A DNA stretch of 45,439 nt from an uncultured Lachnospiraceae bacterium. Lineage in GTDB: Bacteria > Bacillota > Clostridia > Lachnospirales > Lachnospiraceae. Shown here one piece after another: positions 24,617-33,108 of this stretch (position 1 is the first letter of the stretch; each line of letters begins with the position of its first letter). The notes under the pieces were generated by a model that saw only the letters and a program-made list of their open reading frames with translations, searched no databases and was not told the DNA's origin. The position numbers and the translations under genes were made by a program. Location: contig CADCMM010000008.1 of NCBI GenBank assembly GCA_902802515.1, positions 43,979-89,417 on the forward strand, given 5' to 3'.

Positions 24617-25222
24617 ATGATAACGTTTTTAAGGGGTGACGTGGTATCGGTCAGTGAGAACCGGCTGGTTTTGGAGGTGAATCAGGTGGGATACCAGATT
24701 TTTATCTCCGGAAGAGACGCTGCGGACATGCCGCCGATAGGGGAGAGCGTTGTGATACACACCTATCTTAGTGTCCGGGAAGATGCGATGCAGCTGTTTG
24801 GCTTCTTGTCGGAAGATGACTTGGAAGTTTACAAACTGCTGCTGAATGTAAACGGCATTGGACCCAAAGCCGGGCTGGGCATATTGTCTGTACTCTCAGC
24901 GGATGATCTGAGATTTGCTGTTTTATCGGATGACGTAAAGACCATTGCAAAAGCTCCCGGGATTGGAACTAAGACAGCACAAAAACTGATTTTGGAATTA
25001 AAAGATAAGCTTAGCCTGGAAGAAGCCTTCGAAAAGAAACTGGAAAAAGCCGTAGGTGTTCAAAGTGAGAGTGAAGATAACAGAAATCAGGCAGTGCAGG
25101 CCCTTGTGGCCCTGGGATACACCAGTTCTGAAGCACTAAGAGCGGTGAAAAAGGTGGCGGTCACTGAGAACATGGATACCGAAGCCATCCTCAAGCAGTC
25201 GCTCAAAATGGTCAGTTTATAA
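24617..25222 (+). CDS. ruvA: Holliday junction DNA helicase subunit RuvA
   Basis: The 201-aa protein binds four-way junctions and loads RuvB for branch migration. It has the N-terminal OB fold (MITFLRGDVVSVSENRLVLEVNQVGYQI), two helix-hairpin-helix motifs (LLNVNGIGPKAGLGIL and AKAPGIGTKTAQKLILELKDKL, about 75-135) and the C-terminal RuvB-binding domain with ALVALGYTSSEALRAV. ruvB starts 15 bp later. No LexA-type box is apparent upstream, and the pair may be read through from the cob genes. Confidence 0.97.
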   Translation: MITFLRGDVVSVSENRLVLEVNQVGYQIFISGRDAADMPPIGESVVIHTYLSVREDAMQLFGFLSEDDLEVYKLLLNVNGIGPKAGLGILSVLSADDLRFAVLSDDVKTIAKAPGIGTKTAQKLILELKDKLSLEEAFEKKLEKAVGVQSESEDNRNQAVQALVALGYTSSEALRAVKKVAVTENMDTEAILKQSLKMVSL

Positions 25223-25237
25223 AAAATACCGGAGAGA

Positions 25238-26227
25238 ATGATGAGAAAACGGATTATTACAACGGATACAACAGAAGAAGATCTGCGGCTGGAACCAAAT
25301 CTGCGGCCCCAGTCGCTGGAAGAATATATAGGTCAGGAGAAGGCAAAGAATACGTTAAAAATCTATATTGAAGCCGCAAAACAGAGAAAAGACACACTGG
25401 ATCATGTGCTGTTTTACGGGCCTCCCGGACTTGGAAAAACAACGCTTGCATGCATTATTGCCAATGAGATGGGAGTAAATATCAAAATCACTTCCGGACC
25501 GGCCATTGAAAAACCGGGAGAGATGGCCGCGGTGCTGAATAATCTTCAGGAGGGGGATGTCCTTTTTGTAGATGAGATACATCGGCTCAACCGTCAGGTG
25601 GAGGAAGTGCTGTACCCTGCCATGGAAGATTTCGCCATTGATATTATGATTGGCAAAGGGGCCGCCGCCCGCTCTATCCGCCTGGATCTGCCCCGCTTTA
25701 CTCTGGTGGGCGCGACTACAAGGGCGGGGCTTTTGACAGCGCCGCTGAGAGACCGATTTGGCGTGGTACACCATCTGGAGTTTTATACGGATCAGGAGTT
25801 AAAGACGATTATCATGCGCTCTGCCGATGTCTTGAAGGTGAAGATTGATGAAAAGGGGGCACTGGAGCTGGCCAGAAGATCCAGAGGGACTCCCAGACTG
25901 GCCAACCGTTTTCTGAAGCGTGTCCGGGATTTCGCGCAGGTAAAATATGATGGAGAAATCACAGAAGAGGTGGCTGCTGTGGCACTGGATCTTCTGGAAG
26001 TAGACCGCTATGGACTGGATGCCATTGACCGCAATATTCTAACTACCATGATCGAGAAATTTTCCGGCGGGCCCGTAGGTCTGGATACCTTGGCGGCAGC
26101 TATAGGAGAGGATTCAGGAACGATAGAGGATGTGTACGAACCATACCTGATAAAGAACGGATTTATTAACCGCACTCCCAAGGGACGCACGGTCTCTGAA
26201 AAGGCGTATCATCATCTGGGGTTGTAA
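25238..26227 (+). CDS. ruvB: Holliday junction DNA helicase motor RuvB
   Basis: AAA+ branch-migration motor. The 329-aa protein has [16 protein letters not shown] (N-terminal), Walker [10 protein letters not shown] (about residues 59-67), Walker [12 protein letters not shown], sensor 1 [20 protein letters not shown], and a C-terminal winged helix with [15 protein letters not shown] and FINRTPKGR. Tandem ATGs at 25238 and 25241 leave one residue of ambiguity. Standard ruvAB pair. Confidence 0.98.
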   Translation: MMRKRIITTDTTEEDLRLEPNLRPQSLEEYIGQEKAKNTLKIYIEAAKQRKDTLDHVLFYGPPGLGKTTLACIIANEMGVNIKITSGPAIEKPGEMAAVLNNLQEGDVLFVDEIHRLNRQVEEVLYPAMEDFAIDIMIGKGAAARSIRLDLPRFTLVGATTRAGLLTAPLRDRFGVVHHLEFYTDQELKTIIMRSADVLKVKIDEKGALELARRSRGTPRLANRFLKRVRDFAQVKYDGEITEEVAAVALDLLEVDRYGLDAIDRNILTTMIEKFSGGPVGLDTLAAAIGEDSGTIEDVYEPYLIKNGFINRTPKGRTVSEKAYHHLGL

Positions 26228-26249
26228 TTCATGATATTTCGATTATAAT
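26222..26249 (+). promoter_or_regulatory. Possible zapA promoter over the ruvB stop
   Basis: TTGTAA (26222-26227), a 16-bp spacer and TATAAT (26244-26249), ~35 bp before zapA. Confidence 0.45.
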
Positions 26250-26283
26250 AATAATTAGAATTCAGGGAAAGGCAGGACGTTTT

Positions 26284-26706
26284 ATGTCATCCAAAAACAG
26301 GACAGAAGTATTGATAGATGGAAAAATCTATACCATGAGCGGTTACGAGAGCGAGGAGTATCTGCAGCGGGTAGCGACGTACTTAAACAATAAGATATCC
26401 GAAATAAAGAATCTGGAGGGATATCACAGATTGTCATCGGATCTGCAGGCTATTCTGTTGAACCTGAATACCGCTGATGATTACTTTAAAGCAAAAAAAC
26501 AGGCGGATAATCTGGAAAGCGAGCTGTCTCAGAAAGATAAGGAACTATACGAGATCAAGCATGAACTTATTTCGGAGCAGATCAAATTGGAGACCGCCGA
26601 GCGCTCTCTGGCATCTCTACAGGAGGAAGCAACGGATTACCAGAAGCGTATCGTGCAGTTGGAAACTCAACTGGAGAATTTAAAACAGCAGAGGCTGCCA
26701 CGCTAG
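26284..26706 (+). CDS. zapA: Cell division protein ZapA
   Basis: FtsZ-ring stabilising protein. The 140-aa sequence has the ZapA head (RTEVLIDGKIYTMSGYESEEYLQRVATYLNNKI in outline, about 5-40), the conserved ALLNLNTADDYFKAKKQ-like helix around 60-77, and a long coiled coil to the C terminus, the extended form usual in Clostridia. It stands between ruvB and a U32 protein, which is a frequent clostridial order. GGCAGGA precedes the ATG. Confidence 0.88.
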   Translation: MSSKNRTEVLIDGKIYTMSGYESEEYLQRVATYLNNKISEIKNLEGYHRLSSDLQAILLNLNTADDYFKAKKQADNLESELSQKDKELYEIKHELISEQIKLETAERSLASLQEEATDYQKRIVQLETQLENLKQQRLPR

Positions 26707-26720
26707 GTATTTATTGTACA

Positions 26721-26867
26721 AGGGGCTGTTGCACCAGGTATTTTCCGGCATAAATATAGTTTTCTGAAGAATGCTCTCGCTACCCGCCATGCGCAGCGGA
26801 CACTAACCTTCCTGCTTTGCATAGCTTGTTTATATTTATGCTGGATATGCCTGGTACAGCAGCCTCT
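26721..26867. repeat. Long interrupted palindrome between zapA and the U32 gene
   Basis: The left arm 26721-26758 and right arm 26831-26867 are complementary over about 37 positions. Most differences between arms are transitions that become GU pairs in RNA, with about two true mismatches and one bulge. The 72-nt apical part has further pairing (AAG-ATGC, 767-774 of 26 kb, with GCAT-CTT at 26819-26827). It could be a miniature inverted-repeat element or a structured RNA. No coding frame is supported. Confidence 0.65.
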
Positions 26868-26927
26868 GGGAGTTTGCTATGGAAGCAGAAAGGATGAGCC
26901 GCGGTTATGCGTGCGGCGGGTATATAT

Positions 26928-29327
26928 ATGACAGAGCTACTGGCGCCGGGAGGATCCCTGGAAGGGCTTAAGGCAGCAATCAATGCGGGGGCGGATGCGG
27001 TATATATGGGGGGAACCAGATTCGGTGCAAGGGCTTACGCTCAAAATCCCGGTGAGAACGAACTTTTGGATGCCATGGACTATTGCCACCTTCACGGAAG
27101 AAAACTGTATCTTACCGTAAATACCCTGTTAAAAGAACGGGAACTGGAAAAGGAACTCTATCATTACCTTCTGCCGCTCTATGAGCATGGGCTGGACGCG
27201 GTTTTGGTTCAGGATCTGGGGGTATTTCAGTTTATCAAAAGAAATTTTCCGGATCTTTCCCTGCATGCCAGCACGCAGATGACCATCACGGGAGTGGAAG
27301 GCGCCAGACTGCTTGGCGTGATGGGAGCAGATCGGATTGTATTATCCAGAGAACTGACACTCAGTGAGATCCGGAAGATTCGAAAAGAAGTAGAGATTGA
27401 ACTGGAATGTTTTGTTCATGGAGCGCTTTGCTATTGTTATTCGGGTCAGTGTCTGCTCAGCAGCATGATCGGAGGCAGGAGCGGGAACCGGGGACGCTGC
27501 GCGCAGCCCTGCCGGCTGCCTTATGATCTGTACAAAAACGGCGCGCGCCTAAGCAGCAGCCGTGAGCGGTATTTGCTTAGTTTAAAAGATATTTCCACGC
27601 TGATACTGCTGCCGGATCTGGTGGATACCGGTATTGCTTCGCTGAAAATCGAAGGGAGAATGAAACGCCCGGAGTACGCGGCAGGAGTGACGCATATTTA
27701 TCGGAAATATATTGATCTTTACCAGAAATACGGACAGGAGAATTACCACATTGATCCGGAAGATGAAAGAACACTGATGGATCTTTACAACAGAGGCGGT
27801 TTTTCGAAAGGCTATTACCAGACGTATAACGACAAAGGGATGATGGCTATGGAGCGGCCCAATCATTGGGGAACACAGGCAGCACGTGTGGTTGACGTGA
27901 AAGGCGGGGAAGTCCGGCTGAAAGCATTGGAACGTTTATGGGAAAAAGATGCTCTTGAGGTTGATCCTGCCCCCGGAAAGTCCGGAAAGGAATGGATCGT
28001 AAATACACAGGTTCCAAAAGGAAAAGAATTTGTACTGCGTTCAGATCCCCGGCTGGTAAAAAGGAACCAGATACTCTCAAGGGTCCGCTCGGAGAAACTG
28101 CTTCAGGAAATTAGAGAACATTTTCTGGTTAAAGAGGCACAGGAAAAAATTAAGGGAAAATTCATTCTTAAAAAGGAAAATCCGGCTATACTGAAAGTGA
28201 TGTGGGAAAATGTGTCAGTAACTGTCCAGGGGGAAATGGCAGTTTTGGCAGCCAATCGACCACTGGAAGAGGAAACAGTCCTGCGCCAGCTATGTAAAAC
28301 AGGAAACACACCATTTGTCTTTGAACAGCTGGATATCTGTTTGGAGGACGGATTGTTCTATCCTATGCAGAAATTGAACGAACTGCGCAGAACGGCTCTG
28401 GAGCACCTGAAATGGGAGATATTGCGTTCCCATTACAGAAAATCCGGTCCGTCCTGTGAAGTGATGCCCCCAGACTTCGGCACAGAACCCCAAAAGCCTG
28501 AGATCCGTGCTTCAGTAGAAACCTTTGAGCAATTCCAGGTTTTGATAAGAAATCCTTTGATCTCGGGAATCTATCTGGACTGCTGTATGTTTTTGGAGCC
28601 ATATACGGAGGATCCCAGGATATCATTCCGACATGCGATGCAGATGCTGCATGAAACCGGGAAAAAGGGGTATCTGATGATGCCTCAGATCTGGAGAGAA
28701 CAGGGAATTCATTCGTTTGAGCGTGTGTTTTCGGATACGGTATTGGAATTGGCAGATGGTTTTTTGATGCGGAGCATGGAACAGCTTGGGTATCTGAGAA
28801 GGTTTTCCGGAGCAAAAGAACTCATTGCGGACAGCAGTATTTATACCTATAACACAGAAGCCAGAGCAGTTCTAAAAAGCTTTGGTATCAGCAGAGACAC
28901 TTTGCCCCTGGAGTGTAATCGCCGGGAACTTCAGGAGAGAGGCTGCGAGGGCAGTGAGTGTATCGTTTATGGATATCTGTCGCTGATGGTTACAGCCCAG
29001 TGCCTGGTGAAGAATACTTCCGGCTGCGGGAAAACACCGGGTATCCTGATGCTGAGAGACAGAAAAAATATAGAGTTCCCAGTGAGGAATCATTGCTCTT
29101 TTTGTACTAATACTATTTATAATTCCCGGCCATTGGATCTGATGCCTTTGAGCAGGGAAGTACGTGATCTGAAGCTTGGGTCCTACCGCCTTTGCTTTAC
29201 GTTTGAGGATGCTGCGCAAACGGAGAAGATTGCACAGACGGCAGCGAAATGCTTTCTGAAGGGAGCACAAGGAGAGGCTGCTGCCGGTGAGGGAACCCGT
29301 GGACATTTTAAGAGAGGGGTAGAATAG
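26928..29327 (+). CDS. U32 family protein with C-terminal DUF3656-like region
   Basis: A 799-aa member of peptidase family U32. The N-terminal half has TELLAPGGSLEGLKAAINAGADAVYMGG, LHASTQMTITG, LSRELTLSEI and the Cys-rich block FVHGALCYCYSGQCLLSS...NRGRCAQPCRLPY, then KIEGRMKRPEY. Related proteins (RlhA, TrhP) are rRNA or tRNA hydroxylation factors with Cys clusters rather than proven proteases, so an RNA-modification role is the better guess. The second half carries further Cys residues near FPVRNHCSFCTNTIYN. The MTELLAPGG start (26928) is the family start; an upstream ATG at 26907 is the alternative. ftsW-like follows 7 bp later. Confidence 0.85.
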   Translation: MTELLAPGGSLEGLKAAINAGADAVYMGGTRFGARAYAQNPGENELLDAMDYCHLHGRKLYLTVNTLLKERELEKELYHYLLPLYEHGLDAVLVQDLGVFQFIKRNFPDLSLHASTQMTITGVEGARLLGVMGADRIVLSRELTLSEIRKIRKEVEIELECFVHGALCYCYSGQCLLSSMIGGRSGNRGRCAQPCRLPYDLYKNGARLSSSRERYLLSLKDISTLILLPDLVDTGIASLKIEGRMKRPEYAAGVTHIYRKYIDLYQKYGQENYHIDPEDERTLMDLYNRGGFSKGYYQTYNDKGMMAMERPNHWGTQAARVVDVKGGEVRLKALERLWEKDALEVDPAPGKSGKEWIVNTQVPKGKEFVLRSDPRLVKRNQILSRVRSEKLLQEIREHFLVKEAQEKIKGKFILKKENPAILKVMWENVSVTVQGEMAVLAANRPLEEETVLRQLCKTGNTPFVFEQLDICLEDGLFYPMQKLNELRRTALEHLKWEILRSHYRKSGPSCEVMPPDFGTEPQKPEIRASVETFEQFQVLIRNPLISGIYLDCCMFLEPYTEDPRISFRHAMQMLHETGKKGYLMMPQIWREQGIHSFERVFSDTVLELADGFLMRSMEQLGYLRRFSGAKELIADSSIYTYNTEARAVLKSFGISRDTLPLECNRRELQERGCEGSECIVYGYLSLMVTAQCLVKNTSGCGKTPGILMLRDRKNIEFPVRNHCSFCTNTIYNSRPLDLMPLSREVRDLKLGSYRLCFTFEDAAQTEKIAQTAAKCFLKGAQGEAAAGEGTRGHFKRGVE

Positions 29328-29334
29328 AGGCGAT

Positions 29335-30756
29335 ATGACAAATCTGATTAATCTGGTGGTACAGGTCTCCAGATATCTGATGATTGTACTGATGGTGATC
29401 TATACGCTGCAGAGTTATACGGTATTTCGGCGAACCAGTGTGCAGGCCAAAGAATATGTTTTTATCCGCCAGAACGTATCCATGTTCTTCTTGCACTTTA
29501 TCGCATTTCTGGTGATGTTTTTAAAGAAAATGGATATGACGCTGGTAATACTTTATGGAGCAGAGGTGATTTATCTGGCAGCCACGCTGATCCTGTTTAA
29601 AAATTTGTATCCGAAAGCGTCGAAACTGTTGATCAACAATATGTGTATGCTGCTGACAGTGGGATTTATCATGGTGACCCGTTTGTCAGCGGATCATTCT
29701 TACAATCAGGTCATCAAGCAGTTTAAAATCGTAATAGTTGGTACGGTACTGGCTCTGATCATTCCGGTTATCATACGAAAACTATTGGTGATCACGAAAA
29801 TGACCTGGGCATACAGTTTTGTAGGAATAGGGCTTTTGGGGCTGGTGTTTGTGGCGGCGCGGGTCACCAACGGTGCCAAACTATCATTGAATATCGGCAA
29901 TTTCTTTACATTTCAGCCCTCTGAGTTTGTCAAGATCATTTTTGTGTTTGCAGTGGCGGGACTTCTGGCCGAGGGGAAAGACTTCAAACGTGTGGTGATC
30001 GCCACGGGACTGGCGGCGGTGCATGTGCTGATCCTGGTCATCTCTACGGATCTGGGAAGCGCACTGATATTTTTTGTCACCTATTTGGTGATGTTGTTTG
30101 TGGCTACCAGAAATCCGTTTTTGGTGCTGGCTGGAGTGATCTCAGGGGCATTAGCTTCCGTGGCGGCCTATTTTCTGTTCTCCCATATCAGAGTAAGAAT
30201 AGCGATCTGGAGAGATCCGTTTGCCGATTATGCAGGGGGCGGTTACCAGATCTGTCAGTCTCTGTTTTCTATTGGAGCGGGAGGATGGTTCGGAACCGGG
30301 CTGCATCAGGGTTCTCCGGAAGCCATTCCTTACGTAGAACAAGATATGATGTTTTCAGCGATCACGGAGGAACTGGGCGGAATTTTTTCTATCTGCCTGC
30401 TTTTCGTCTGTATGAGCTGTTTTATTATGTTTATCAATATATCCATGAAATTGACGAATCGGTTTTATCGCCTGGTAGCACTGGGACTTGGAACTACGTA
30501 TGCGGTGCAGGTATTTCTGACGGTAGGAGGCGGCATGAAATTGATCCCCCTGACGGGGGTGACGCTGCCCTTGGTAAGCTATGGAGGAAGTTCAGTACTG
30601 AGTACTCTGATCATGTTTGCCATTGTTCAGGGACTGTATATGCTCAGGCGGGATGAGGAAGACAAGGATGAAGAAGAGAGATTCAAAAAATTCCAACAGC
30701 AATATCAGGGTTCGCGAAATCCGGTTGGATACGGAAAACCAGGAGGTCAGTACTGA
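29335..30756 (+). CDS. FtsW/RodA/SpoVE family peptidoglycan glycosyltransferase
   Basis: A 473-aa polytopic SEDS protein that polymerises lipid II. About ten membrane spans are visible, with family motifs GAKLSLNIGNFFTFQPSEFVKI (about residues 180-200), STDLGSALIFF, ending in PLTGVTLPLVSYGGSS. The next gene is a class B PBP, the usual SEDS partner. An unusual N-terminal extension of about 60 residues with two hydrophobic segments precedes the SEDS core. Whether it serves division, elongation or sporulation cannot be told from sequence. Its last 89 bp overlap the PBP gene. Confidence 0.9.
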   Translation: MTNLINLVVQVSRYLMIVLMVIYTLQSYTVFRRTSVQAKEYVFIRQNVSMFFLHFIAFLVMFLKKMDMTLVILYGAEVIYLAATLILFKNLYPKASKLLINNMCMLLTVGFIMVTRLSADHSYNQVIKQFKIVIVGTVLALIIPVIIRKLLVITKMTWAYSFVGIGLLGLVFVAARVTNGAKLSLNIGNFFTFQPSEFVKIIFVFAVAGLLAEGKDFKRVVIATGLAAVHVLILVISTDLGSALIFFVTYLVMLFVATRNPFLVLAGVISGALASVAAYFLFSHIRVRIAIWRDPFADYAGGGYQICQSLFSIGAGGWFGTGLHQGSPEAIPYVEQDMMFSAITEELGGIFSICLLFVCMSCFIMFINISMKLTNRFYRLVALGLGTTYAVQVFLTVGGGMKLIPLTGVTLPLVSYGGSSVLSTLIMFAIVQGLYMLRRDEEDKDEEERFKKFQQQYQGSRNPVGYGKPGGQY

Positions 30757-32164
30757 TCGCGGGCGTAATACCGAACTGGTAATTGTCACTTATGTGTTTG
30801 GGTTCCTGTTTCTGCTGCTGGCAGGTTATCTGATCTATCTGAATGTGGCAAAGCGCGATGAGATTAACTCAAATGTATATAACACGAAGCAAGATACCCG
30901 CACGGACGCCGTGATCCGCGGTTCTATCGTGACAGAGGAGGGGGCGGTGCTGGCAGTTACTAATGTGGATGAAAATGGCAGCGAGAGCCGCTATTATCCT
31001 TATGCTAATGTGTTTGCTCACGTTATCGGGTATGCCAATAATGGGAAGGCCGGATTGGAGGCAGCCGCCAATAAAGATCTGCTGGGTTCTCACTCTTCAT
31101 TTGTTAGTCAGCTCAGTGGGGAGTACAGCAATGAAAAAAGCCAGGGAGATACCGTGGTGGTAACCTTGGATCCGACGCTGCAGCAGGCAGCCTACAATGC
31201 CCTTGGCACCTACAAAGGGGCTGTGGTGGTGCTGGAACCGGGCAGCGGTAAAATTCTGGCTATGGTGTCTAAACCTGATTTTGATCCCAATACGATCTCG
31301 CAGGAGTGGGAACGTATGGTGACGGATGAGTCAAACAGCGCGCTGCTCAACCGAGCTACCCAGGGACTTTATCCACCCGGATCAACCTTTAAGATTTTGA
31401 CAGCATTGGCTTATCTTAGGGAAAACAACGGAAACTATGAGAACTTTTTCTTTGACTGCACCGGGACGTTGATGGAAGAAAACGTTACCATCACATGCTA
31501 CAATCAGAATGTTCACGGCAGGGAGGATTTAAAGTCGGCCTTTGCGCATTCCTGTAATACCGCCTTTGCTCATATCGGCTTGGATCTGGACTGCGGTGAA
31601 TTTAAAAAGCTGGCAGAGAAATTTTTGTTTAATACCTCTTTGCCCACCCAGCTGCCCCACAGTGAGAGTATGTTTAAGTTGAATCGGGATTCCTCTTACG
31701 GGGAGATTATGACCACCTCCATCGGACAGGGAGATACGCTGGTGACTCCTCTTCACATGGCGCTCATTACTTCTGCTGTAGCCAATGGAGGGGTTTTGAT
31801 GAAGCCTTACTGTGTTGCCAGAGTGGAGAACAGCGATGGCGATACGGTTTCGGAGGCAAAACCGTCTATTTACGGAAAACTGATGACGCCGGAGGAGGCT
31901 GGAATACTTACATCGTTTATGAAGGAGACAGTGAGCAGCGGAACGGCAGTGGAGCTTAGTTATTCCGCTTATTCGGCAGCCGGAAAGACCGGATCTGCGG
32001 AGTATGAAACTGACGGTGTGACCGGAACCCATTCCTGGTTTGTGGGATTTTCCAACGTGGATGACCCGGATATTGTGGTGGCAGTGATCGCTGAGGACGG
32101 CGGTACCGGAAGTCAGACTGCGGTGCCCATCGCCAGAGCAATTTTTGACGCTTATTATTATTAG
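30668..32164 (+). CDS. Class B penicillin-binding protein (transpeptidase)
   Basis: A 498-aa D,D-transpeptidase that crosslinks peptidoglycan. A basic cytoplasmic tail and one membrane anchor (about 38-58, VTYVFGFLFLLLAGYLIYL) precede an extracellular domain. The catalytic motifs are STFK (S239/K242 in PPGSTFK), SCN (S295) and KTG (K440 in GKTGSAE). It is shorter than typical PBP2/PBP3, with a small dimerisation region, like the PbpA/SpoVD-related partners of SEDS proteins in Clostridia. ATG 30668 lies seven bases after GAGGAA and gives an 89-bp overlap with the SEDS gene. No ATG/GTG/TTG is available after the AGGAGG at 30739. Confidence 0.88.
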   Translation: MKKRDSKNSNSNIRVREIRLDTENQEVSTDRGRNTELVIVTYVFGFLFLLLAGYLIYLNVAKRDEINSNVYNTKQDTRTDAVIRGSIVTEEGAVLAVTNVDENGSESRYYPYANVFAHVIGYANNGKAGLEAAANKDLLGSHSSFVSQLSGEYSNEKSQGDTVVVTLDPTLQQAAYNALGTYKGAVVVLEPGSGKILAMVSKPDFDPNTISQEWERMVTDESNSALLNRATQGLYPPGSTFKILTALAYLRENNGNYENFFFDCTGTLMEENVTITCYNQNVHGREDLKSAFAHSCNTAFAHIGLDLDCGEFKKLAEKFLFNTSLPTQLPHSESMFKLNRDSSYGEIMTTSIGQGDTLVTPLHMALITSAVANGGVLMKPYCVARVENSDGDTVSEAKPSIYGKLMTPEEAGILTSFMKETVSSGTAVELSYSAYSAAGKTGSAEYETDGVTGTHSWFVGFSNVDDPDIVVAVIAEDGGTGSQTAVPIARAIFDAYYY

Positions 32165-32202
32165 GGAACGCACCAGACATTTTCGAATCTGTTAAGAAAC
32201 GG

Positions 32203-32231
32203 TTGCACGTTTTTTAAAAAAGAGTTATACT
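32203..32231 (+). promoter_or_regulatory. Promoter of the Nudix gene
   Basis: TTGCAC (32203-32208), 17 bp, TATACT (32226-32231), 43 bp before the ATG. Confidence 0.75.
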
Positions 32232-32274
32232 GTTCTCAGTCTGATGGACACAACGCATAACAGGAGGGATTGCA

Positions 32275-32727
32275 ATGATCGAGGCAACGAGCTGTGGCGG
32301 TGTGGTAATTTTTCGAGGTAAAATACTAGTACTTTATAAGAGCTATAAGAACAAATATGAAGGATGGGTATTACCGAAGGGAACTGTAGAGGCTGGTGAG
32401 GAATTTAAGGAAACGGCTGCCAGGGAAGTCCTGGAAGAGACCGGAGTGAAGGCTGCCATTGTAAAATATGTGGGGAAAAGTCAATATACCTTTAATGTTC
32501 CGGAGGATACGGTGGAGAAGGATGTCCACTGGTATCTTATGATGGCTGACAGTTATTATAGTAAACCACAGCGAGAAGAGTATTTTATAGACTCAGGGTA
32601 TTACAAATTTCATGAAGCGTATCATCTTTTGAAGTTTTCCAATGAGAAGATGATACTGGAAAAAGCTTATAATGAATATTTGGAGCTGAAGAAAAAAAAT
32701 CTTTGGGGAAATAAAAAATATTTCTAA
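32275..32727 (+). CDS. Nudix hydrolase
   Basis: A 150-aa pyrophosphohydrolase with a complete Nudix box. G36-x5-E42-x7-R50-E51-V-L-E54-E55-T-G57 lies within GTVEAGEEF...REVLEETGV. WVLPKG precedes it, as in Ap4A/diphosphoinositol-type and mRNA-decapping members. Substrate cannot be deduced. A good promoter and Shine-Dalgarno (AGGAGGG) precede it and a terminator follows, so it is monocistronic or weakly coupled to the next gene. Confidence 0.9.
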   Translation: MIEATSCGGVVIFRGKILVLYKSYKNKYEGWVLPKGTVEAGEEFKETAAREVLEETGVKAAIVKYVGKSQYTFNVPEDTVEKDVHWYLMMADSYYSKPQREEYFIDSGYYKFHEAYHLLKFSNEKMILEKAYNEYLELKKKNLWGNKKYF

Positions 32728-32731
32728 ACTG

Positions 32732-32767
32732 AAAGGGCCGTTGTAAATAATTTGCAAGGGTCCTTTT
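32732..32767 (+). terminator. Terminator after the Nudix gene
   Basis: A 15-pair stem (32732-32747 with 32751-32766) has one G-G mismatch and a 3-nt loop. It is followed by the remaining T of a TTTT run. Confidence 0.75.
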
Positions 32768-32793
32768 CCACAAAGAGCGGAAAGGAAATCTGC

Positions 32794-33099
32794 ATGAACT
32801 GGTATCAGAATCTATATACTGGCAAAACTGTGGAGAAGAAGAAACAACGGCTGATCCATGAGATTGAACAGGAGAAGTACAGGGGCAATATATTCCTTAT
32901 CACTTTGGCTTCAAATCCGAAAAATCAGCTGGAGATTCTGTCAGTACACCAACTGCGCTTTTCTTATATTCGCAGAACATGTCCCATGATTGTGGGAATC
33001 GCATCGGGACGCAGGGAGGCGCTGCGGCTCCTGGAGAGTATTGTACAGGAAGTCTATGAAACGACGGGTGATGTAAAATTGCGGGAGTTTTTTGTGTAG
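32794..33099 (+). CDS. Hypothetical protein of 101 aa
   Basis: I do not recognise this family. The protein is 101 aa, basic at the N terminus (TGKTVEKKKQRLIHEIEQEKY). It has a central beta-rich stretch (NIFLITLASNPKNQLEILSV), then RRTCPMIVGIASGRREALRLLESIVQEVYE and a C-terminal beta strand, suggesting a small alpha/beta cytoplasmic protein without membrane segments. AAAGGAAA lies seven bases before the ATG. It stands between a terminator and the DUF2953-gerW genes, 9 bp before the former, so it probably belongs to that operon and may have a sporulation-related role (inference). Confidence 0.75.
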   Translation: MNWYQNLYTGKTVEKKKQRLIHEIEQEKYRGNIFLITLASNPKNQLEILSVHQLRFSYIRRTCPMIVGIASGRREALRLLESIVQEVYETTGDVKLREFFV

Positions 33100-33108
33100 G
33101 AGTGGTAT

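Noticed and set aside
26780..26983. 67-aa minus-strand frame over the 26.7-kb palindrome
   Set aside because: Lies on palindromic DNA and the U32 start region; no start signal or family features.
30739..30744. AGGAGG as the ribosome binding site of the PBP gene
   Set aside because: No ATG, GTG or TTG follows in frame within a usable distance. It is explained as Gln-Glu-Val codons.
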